Shown in pieces: positions 13,625 through 18,485 of a DNA stretch of 18,485 nt (the first letter of the stretch is position 1; each line of letters opens with the position of its first letter). Source of the DNA: CAYOVG01 sp964407285 (GTDB taxonomy: Bacteria; Desulfobacterota; Syntrophobacteria; Syntrophobacterales; Syntrophobacteraceae); the NCBI GenBank assembly GCA_964407285.1, contig CAYOVG010000112.1, positions 1 through 18,485 on the forward strand. Direction: 5' to 3'. The notes beneath the pieces were generated by a model. That model had not been told where the DNA came from. It did no database searches and worked only from the letters and a program-made list of their open reading frames with translations. A program made the position numbers and the translations under genes.

Positions 13625-15379
13625 ATGACACGGCAATCTGAACCGATACCTTGCGAAGACGGCCGTTCGCTTTTGCGGCTTCTGGAAAGAGCAGCTGCCA
13701 TGGTTGCGGACTTGGGTCCGGAATATGATCACGGGCGTCGCCGATTGCTGGTCTTGAAGGACCGATTGATCCAAGGTCGATTTCATCTGGCCGTTCTTGG
13801 GCAGTTTAAGCGCGGCAAGAGCACATTACTTAACGCGTTGACGGGTGAGGCGATTCTTCCGGTCGGAGTTGTTCCTCTGACCGCCGTACCGACTTTCATC
13901 CAATTCGGTAAGGCGCCCAAAATAAGGGTACATTGCGAAGGCGGACGGAAGGTGGATGAATTCATCGGCGGATCAACACACGAAATGAACACTCATTTAT
14001 CCAGATTCGTGACAGAGGAAGGCAACCCACAGAACAGACTCAACATCACCGAGGTGCAGGTAGATATGCCCTCACGCATACTCGCCGGCGGTGTCGTGCT
14101 AATCGACACACCGGGGATAGGCTCCACCTACAAGCATAATACGTTGGCTACGCTCAATTTTTTGCAGCAATGCGATGCGGCCCTGTTTCTGATTTCAGCC
14201 GACCCGCCCATCACTGAAGTTGAATTGGAGTTTCTCCAACAGGTCCGCCAAAAGGTGCCGCGGCTGTTTTTCGTGTTCAATAAGATCGATTATCTGGATG
14301 AAGGGGAACTCAATCAGGCGATCTCTTTTTACAAACGCGTTCTGACCGAACACGCCTGTTGGGAAGAAGAAAGTCCTGTTTTTTGCGTTTCGGCCCGTCG
14401 GGGTATGGAAGCGCGCTTGGCGGGAGATCCGACTCTTTGGACGGCAAGCGGTCTAGCTCAGTTGGAGTCGTTCCTTGTGGATTTTCTAGCCCATGAAAAA
14501 TTCAACGCTTTATCGGATGCCATTTCGCATAGGGCTCTGGTTTCGGTCGAAGTGGTGTCCATGGAGGCCGCTATTGCTGTTCAAGCACTAAAACTCCCCC
14601 AAAAGGTGCTCGAGGAAAAGATCACCCTGTTTGAGGCGAGTTTGAACCGGGCCGCGAGAGAACGAACTATGATTCAGGACGTTCTGGAGGGGGACAAAAA
14701 ACGGATCACCGCATTCCTGGAGGAACAAGCCCGCATTCTGAGTCAGAAAGCGGAGAGTTTCTTAAGGGATATCATGAACAGTGATTCGAGACACTCTGGA
14801 ACATCATCCAAAGCGAGTATTCAGGAAGCCTGGGCCAAGGCCATACCCGAATTTTTTGGACAGCAACAGGCAACTCTCAAGGAGCTTGTTGAGACCCGCC
14901 TCAAGGAGTCTCTATCCCCGCATGAAGAGCGGTTGACCCGGCTTGTCGAAACGTTGCGACACGCAGCCGCCGACCTCTTTCAGGTGCCTTATCGCCCCCT
15001 CCAGCAGGAAGAAATTCTGAAGATCCAAAGAAGGCCTTACTTGGTTTTGAACACCTGGAGTGCGGATCCGCTGCCGTTCTTGAAATCCATGAATGAAAAG
15101 CTAAATGAGTTGGTACTGCGGAATGTGGAAAACATCCGGTGGGCCATGCTCCAGAATCTGAATGTTTCTTTCGCCCAGTGTGCCTCCCTTATCAAAAACC
15201 GCCTGGAAGAAACCATAGCCGCCACGAAAGGAGCTATGGAAGCGGCTGCGCTTCGACGCAAGGCCCAAGGAGGAACCGTCGCATCCGAGGTGGCTCGCTT
15301 GAGCAACCGGATCGCGGAATTGGAAAGATTCAAAGTGGATTTGGCCCGATATCAACGAGATTCTTCCATGAGAACTTGA
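13625..15379 (+). CDS. Bacterial dynamin-like GTPase
   Basis: This 584-residue dynamin-superfamily protein has G1 GQFKRGKST (59-67), a likely G2 threonine in VVPLTAVPT, G3 DTPGIGS (161-167) and G4 NKID (219-222). A short helical stretch (1-50) precedes the GTPase domain. Residues from about 300 on are strongly helical and charged, with coiled-coil character at the end (EVARLSNRIAELERFKVDLARYQ). No clear membrane-spanning paddle is seen, so membrane contact, if any, may be peripheral. Such proteins remodel or protect membranes. ATG 13625 has AGGAG at 13615-13619; the in-frame ATG at 13574 has no comparable site. The MFS gene follows after 81 bases on the same strand, so an operon is likely. 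Many bacterial dynamins occur in pairs; here there is a single copy. Confidence 0.87.
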   Translation: MTRQSEPIPCEDGRSLLRLLERAAAMVADLGPEYDHGRRRLLVLKDRLIQGRFHLAVLGQFKRGKSTLLNALTGEAILPVGVVPLTAVPTFIQFGKAPKIRVHCEGGRKVDEFIGGSTHEMNTHLSRFVTEEGNPQNRLNITEVQVDMPSRILAGGVVLIDTPGIGSTYKHNTLATLNFLQQCDAALFLISADPPITEVELEFLQQVRQKVPRLFFVFNKIDYLDEGELNQAISFYKRVLTEHACWEEESPVFCVSARRGMEARLAGDPTLWTASGLAQLESFLVDFLAHEKFNALSDAISHRALVSVEVVSMEAAIAVQALKLPQKVLEEKITLFEASLNRAARERTMIQDVLEGDKKRITAFLEEQARILSQKAESFLRDIMNSDSRHSGTSSKASIQEAWAKAIPEFFGQQQATLKELVETRLKESLSPHEERLTRLVETLRHAAADLFQVPYRPLQQEEILKIQRRPYLVLNTWSADPLPFLKSMNEKLNELVLRNVENIRWAMLQNLNVSFAQCASLIKNRLEETIAATKGAMEAAALRRKAQGGTVASEVARLSNRIAELERFKVDLARYQRDSSMRT

Positions 15380-15406
15380 TTCGAAAAGAAGGAGGCGCTT
15401 TCCGAG

Positions 15407-15429
15407 GGCTTTTTCACCATAGAAAAGCC
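15407..15429 (+). other. Small hairpin between the dynamin-like and MFS genes
   Basis: GGCTTTT (15407-15413) pairs perfectly with AAAAGCC (15423-15429) around a nine-base loop, in the 81-base gap of the operon. No T run follows. It may tune expression or mRNA stability of the second gene, or be chance. Confidence 0.25.
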
Positions 15430-15460
15430 GGGAACATGTAAAATTAGGAGAAATTGCAGT

Positions 15461-16669
15461 ATGACACAGGTACCGATATTCCGGCAGAGTCCAAAGTCGA
15501 GTAAGAGAATCGGAAAGATCAGCCTCCGTTTCGTGCTTCTCCTGGGCGTTGTCAGCCTCTTCGCCGACATGACGTACGAGGCTGCGCGCAGTATTACTGG
15601 TCCCTATCTGGCCGTCCTTGGAGCCGGGGCGACCGCAGTGGGCATAATCGCCGGCATGGGAGAACTCATCGGATACGGCTTGAGGATCGTCGCAGGTTAT
15701 CTGAGCGATCGAACACATCGGTACTGGATGGTTACCATTCTGGGGTACGCGATCAATCTGCTCGCTGTACCGGCACTGGCTCTTTCAGGAAATTGGCAGA
15801 CCGCCGCGATACTCATTATGGCCGAACGTTTAGGCAAGGCCATCCGAACACCGGCCCGGGACGCTATGCTTTCGCATGCGGCTCACGGCTTGGGCCGCGG
15901 GTGGGCGTTCGGTATCCATGAAGCCATGGATCAAGTCGGCGCCATGATCGGTCCGATGATTGTGGCCGCTGTGCTGGCAAGCACAGGTAGTTACCGATAC
16001 GGGTTCGCGGTGTTGGCCCTGCCTGCCGTGTTGGCCCTGGTGGTACTCTTTGTGGCTCGGATTACCTACCCTCAACCACAGAACCTGGAGCCAACATTTG
16101 ACGTCGAGGAAACATCGAGTCTTCGCTCGCCCTTCTGGGTCTACCTTGCCGCCGTTTCCTGCATTGCGTTCGGGTTCGCCGACTATCCGTTGGCGGCGTT
16201 TCATATGAAGACCGCCGCGATCCTGGACGACCATTGGATACCTTTGGTCTATGCCGGCGCCATGGGGGTCGACGCGTTGAGCGCCCTCCTTCTGGGACGA
16301 TTGTATGACCGAAAGGGAATTCCGGTCCTGCTGGTCGTCGTCGGGGTGTCGGCATGGAGCGCTCCGCTCGTCTTTCTGTCCGGACCCCTGCTGCTCATCA
16401 CAGGAATGGCACTGTGGGGCATAGGTATGGGCGCACAAGAATCCATCATCCGAGCCATCGTTGCGGACATCGTGCCCCGAGAACACCGAGCGACAGGGTT
16501 CGGGGTTTTCAATGCAGGATTCGGGCTCGCATGGTTCTCGGGCAGTACCCTGATGGGTATCTTATATGATCGATCGCTGACGGTACTATCGCTATTCTCC
16601 GTGGCCGCTCAATTGGCCTCGTTGCCGCTCCTTTATTCGTTAAGCAAACGATCAGCCGTGGAGAAATAA
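15461..16669 (+). CDS. Major facilitator superfamily transporter
   Basis: This 402-residue integral membrane protein has about twelve hydrophobic segments in two halves, joined by a hydrophilic loop near residues 205-225 (QPQNLEPTFDVEETSS). The loop between helices 2 and 3 carries a motif A-like GYLSDRTHRYW, and its second-half counterpart is GRLYDRKGIP. Other typical elements are RLGKAIRTPARDAML and FGVFNAGFGLAWFSGS, which recall the MFS families of small-molecule exporters. The substrate cannot be inferred. ATG 15461 is preceded by AGGAG (15446-15450) at ten bases. It probably shares a transcript with the dynamin-like gene, and is convergent with the cysteine-rich gene to the right. Confidence 0.85.
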   Translation: MTQVPIFRQSPKSSKRIGKISLRFVLLLGVVSLFADMTYEAARSITGPYLAVLGAGATAVGIIAGMGELIGYGLRIVAGYLSDRTHRYWMVTILGYAINLLAVPALALSGNWQTAAILIMAERLGKAIRTPARDAMLSHAAHGLGRGWAFGIHEAMDQVGAMIGPMIVAAVLASTGSYRYGFAVLALPAVLALVVLFVARITYPQPQNLEPTFDVEETSSLRSPFWVYLAAVSCIAFGFADYPLAAFHMKTAAILDDHWIPLVYAGAMGVDALSALLLGRLYDRKGIPVLLVVVGVSAWSAPLVFLSGPLLLITGMALWGIGMGAQESIIRAIVADIVPREHRATGFGVFNAGFGLAWFSGSTLMGILYDRSLTVLSLFSVAAQLASLPLLYSLSKRSAVEK

Positions 16670-17033
16670 GGCGGAATCACGGCCTACGAAGAAGACTCCT
16701 ATAGTGAGTCGGGGTCATCATGCAGGGAGATCCCTTACCGCCGAATCCATCGGGTCGGCGAACCGTGTCGATTTCCGATCGTGCGCTTGCACTATTCAAC
16801 ATAGGGTGCATCATGTGATACCCCACAACCTCCCAAGAATTTCTCCCAGACTTGTCGAATTTATCAGGAATCTTTCGAGGAATGTGGACCAAAGCTATTT
16901 CACAGGTCCACCGACGACTGTCACGGTTCGATTCCACACATACCCTCCCGAAGTAATTGCCATGTGCGTCGGCCCACGAGTTCGCAGTCCCGCTCCCACG
17001 GCCCGAACCCGTAGTCAAAACGGTCTTCCGTCG
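16670..17033. other. Convergent intergenic region, MFS gene / cysteine-rich protein gene
   Basis: These 364 bases between two converging genes hold no supportable gene; open frames on both strands are improbable in composition. One perfect seven-pair inverted repeat is present (16884-16911, listed separately). No canonical terminator with a T run is visible on either strand. Confidence 0.5.
16884..16911. repeat. Perfect seven-pair inverted repeat between converging genes
   Basis: GTGGACC (16884-16890) and GGTCCAC (16905-16911) flank a 14-base spacer. The position between converging genes fits a transcript-end structure, but neither strand has a T run after it. It could also be a protein-binding palindrome. 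Confidence 0.35.
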
Positions 17034-18485
17034 CTATTCCAGCGAATCCATCCAGGGGGATTCCGTCTTCGGATACTGAGATTCGATGTACTGGTATTCG
17101 GTAAAGTCCGCCATCGCTCCGATACCGATGGGGCGGCACTTGCCGCCCGGGAGGCACTCGTAGCCGTTCGGACAGCAGCCCGTCTTGTCCGCGCAGCAGA
17201 ACGATCCCGGAGGACAACAGCCGCTGCCGCAGCACGTGGAGGTCTCGGGACAGCAACCCGGATAGCAGCATTTGGGGGCCGCAGCGGGACAGCAGCCTCC
17301 GCCCGTGCAACAGTGATCGCCCACTTTGCAGCATCCGGCCTGATCCGGGCAGCAGTAGTCTCCGGCAATGCAACAGCCCGATCCGCAGCAGGTTTCGGAC
17401 GGGGCGCAGTAGCCGCCGGTCCCCCAATTGCAGCAAACCGCCCCCGCCGGGATACAGTGGGGACCGCACACCTGGGGCTTTTCCGGGCAACAGTCGGGGG
17501 GCGCGCAGGGCTTGGGTTCGGGTGCGGGCACCCATACCGAAGAAGTAACGGTGGCCGTCGACGGCGGCGCGCCGGAATCCGTGGCCGTTACGGTTACCGT
17601 GCGCGTACCGGGCGTATCGAACCACCGGCTGAAAAGGTCCCCGCCACCCGACGGCCCGTCGCTGAACGCATACGCATAGGAATACGGCGGCGTTCCGCCG
17701 GATGCGTTCACATGCCATGTGCCGCTTCCGCCTATCTCGATTTTCGTCGCGGCTTGAATAAAGGTGAGTCTTACCTCCGGAGGAGTGACGATAACCTGGA
17801 TCGAGTCGTAGTCATAGTCGCCGTTGGCATCGGTAACCGATACGCCGATGGCGTATGTTCCGGGTTCCAAAATTGTGTAAAACCGATTTGCCACTCCCCA
17901 TTGACCCGTCAGTCCATCGGACCATGTATGCGTAAAGGGCTTTACCCCCCCGCTTACGTTGGTCCTGCACAAAAACATGGCGGGCGCGCGGGCCGTCTTG
18001 GATTCCACTTTGAGCGTCACCAGCGGAGGAACCGGCTTACGAACATCTAAGGCTACACCTCTATTACAGATAGAGGCCGTACCGGAATAGGCTGTCATAC
18101 GAACACTTTTTATAGCCTCCGGCTCGTCTTGGGAAATGGCTTTCTGGAATGTCCAGTGAAAGTCCGCGCCCTGGTTCAGACCGATTAAACTCATCGTATC
18201 CTGCCACGCCGTCGCCCATCCGCCGTCCGACCGTATCGGAACACTGGTCACCTGATCCCGCAGCCGGGAATACACGTCCAGCCGGTACTCCACGGCGCCC
18301 GGGGCCTTGACGGAGGCGGGCTTGACAGACGCTGCACAGCCCGTCTTATGATCCCGACTGGTGATTTGGCCCGCGTCTTTCCCGCTGGTCCCTACATGGG
18401 CCTTCAGGCCGGACCAGGCGGCCGAAAGCCAGTTACTCCACGACGCGGCATGAAACCCGGCGGCGGCGCCATTCACGAGTCCTCC
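17034..18485 (-). CDS. PKD-like domain protein with CC-repeat cysteine-rich tail, 5' end outside window
   Basis: The frame is open from the window edge to the stop at 17034-17036, giving 483 residues visible. A GTG at 18476 has GGAGG four bases upstream, but the frame stays open before it, so the true start is uncertain. The first 150 residues are not recognised. Two PKD-like beta domains follow: one with SGGVKPFTHTWSDG and EPGTYAIGVSVTDANGD, one with SGGTPPYSYAYAFSDG and TPGTRTVTVTATDSG. The tail (about 17130-17512) holds 34 cysteines in about 123 residues, mostly as CC pairs. It includes a module seen twice: TCCGSGCC-x2-G-x-[YF]-CC-x-D-x-[AT]-GCC. The pattern recalls granulin-like disulfide knots. 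PKD domains and disulfides suggest an exported or surface protein. After the tail come about 29 acidic/aromatic residues. The function is unknown. Confidence 0.75.
   Translation of the reverse strand, partial: GGLVNGAAAGFHAASWSNWLSAAWSGLKAHVGTSGKDAGQITSRDHKTGCAASVKPASVKAPGAVEYRLDVYSRLRDQVTSVPIRSDGGWATAWQDTMSLIGLNQGADFHWTFQKAISQDEPEAIKSVRMTAYSGTASICNRGVALDVRKPVPPLVTLKVESKTARAPAMFLCRTNVSGGVKPFTHTWSDGLTGQWGVANRFYTILEPGTYAIGVSVTDANGDYDYDSIQVIVTPPEVRLTFIQAATKIEIGGSGTWHVNASGGTPPYSYAYAFSDGPSGGGDLFSRWFDTPGTRTVTVTATDSGAPPSTATVTSSVWVPAPEPKPCAPPDCCPEKPQVCGPHCIPAGAVCCNWGTGGYCAPSETCCGSGCCIAGDYCCPDQAGCCKVGDHCCTGGGCCPAAAPKCCYPGCCPETSTCCGSGCCPPGSFCCADKTGCCPNGYECLPGGKCRPIGIGAMADFTEYQYIESQYPKTESPWMDSLE

Noticed and set aside
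16698..16711. CCTATAGTGAGTCG, matching part of the reverse complement of the phage T7 promoter
   Set aside because: The match stops before the TATTA part needed for the promoter and no vector sequence surrounds it, so it is probably chance.
17130..17512. Repeated GCAGCA-rich DNA that at first looks like a tandem DNA repeat or CRISPR-like array
   Set aside because: The periodicity is explained by the codons of CC pairs in the cysteine-rich protein. Units and spacers are irregular at DNA level, and no cas genes are present.
16704..18050. Plus-strand open frame of 448 codons opposite the cysteine-rich gene
   Set aside because: It is the antisense of the CC-repeat gene. Its product is an Arg/Ala/Gly-rich string without family features, and it has no ribosome site. 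The minus-strand frame has PKD-like domains and regular CC modules.

Overview
The window looks like a chromosomal (or metagenome-contig) piece from a moderately GC-rich Gram-negative bacterium. My best guess is a member of the Desulfobacterota (former Deltaproteobacteria). This rests on the DUF5132-like / HMA_2-like / P-type ATPase gene set, a Tat-exported carotenoid-desaturase-like oxidoreductase, and dispersed repeats ending in GTTTTTCAACAGCC. It is an inference from memory of gene content, not from a marker gene. No rRNA, tRNA, CRISPR array, integrase or transposase was found.

Layout. (1) 1-3610, + strand: the end of a phosphonate/phosphite-type ABC uptake operon. The order is binding protein (PhnD-like, only its C-terminus in the window), permease (PhnE-like) and ATPase (PhnC-like), then a HAD phosphatase of the Gph type and a GpdQ/CpdA-like calcineurin phosphodiesterase. 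Together they could import an organophosphorus compound, hydrolyse a phosphodiester and then release phosphate. No C-P lyase gene is visible. (2) 3623-9450: a cassette flanked by two directly oriented copies of an inverted-repeat element (3623-3778 and 9275-9450). Inside are a frameshifted DUF5132-like small membrane gene, a 165-aa HMA_2-like membrane protein, a 1073-aa P-type ATPase with its own HMA_2-like N-terminus and SERCA-like (P2) transport residues, and, convergent to them, a 123-aa HMA_2-like protein. None of the three HMA-like domains has the CxxC metal-binding pair. (3) 9465-11108: a Tat-exported FAD oxidoreductase of the phytoene desaturase/CrtISO superfamily, whose ribosome binding site begins at the edge of the second repeat. 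(4) 11559-13109: a NorD/CbbO-like von Willebrand A protein with no MoxR-type ATPase partner in view. (5) 13625-16669: a probable two-gene operon of a bacterial dynamin-like GTPase and an MFS transporter. (6) 17034-18485, - strand, running off the window: a large protein with two PKD-like domains and an extremely cysteine-rich C-terminal tail of repeated CC modules.

The most unusual items are the CC-repeat PKD protein, the three CxxC-less HMA-like domains around one P2-type pump between direct repeats, the broken DUF5132-like gene (lost start codon and a one-base frameshift), and the VWA protein without its usual AAA+ partner. Family assignments come from visible motifs and remembered family features; no database search was possible.
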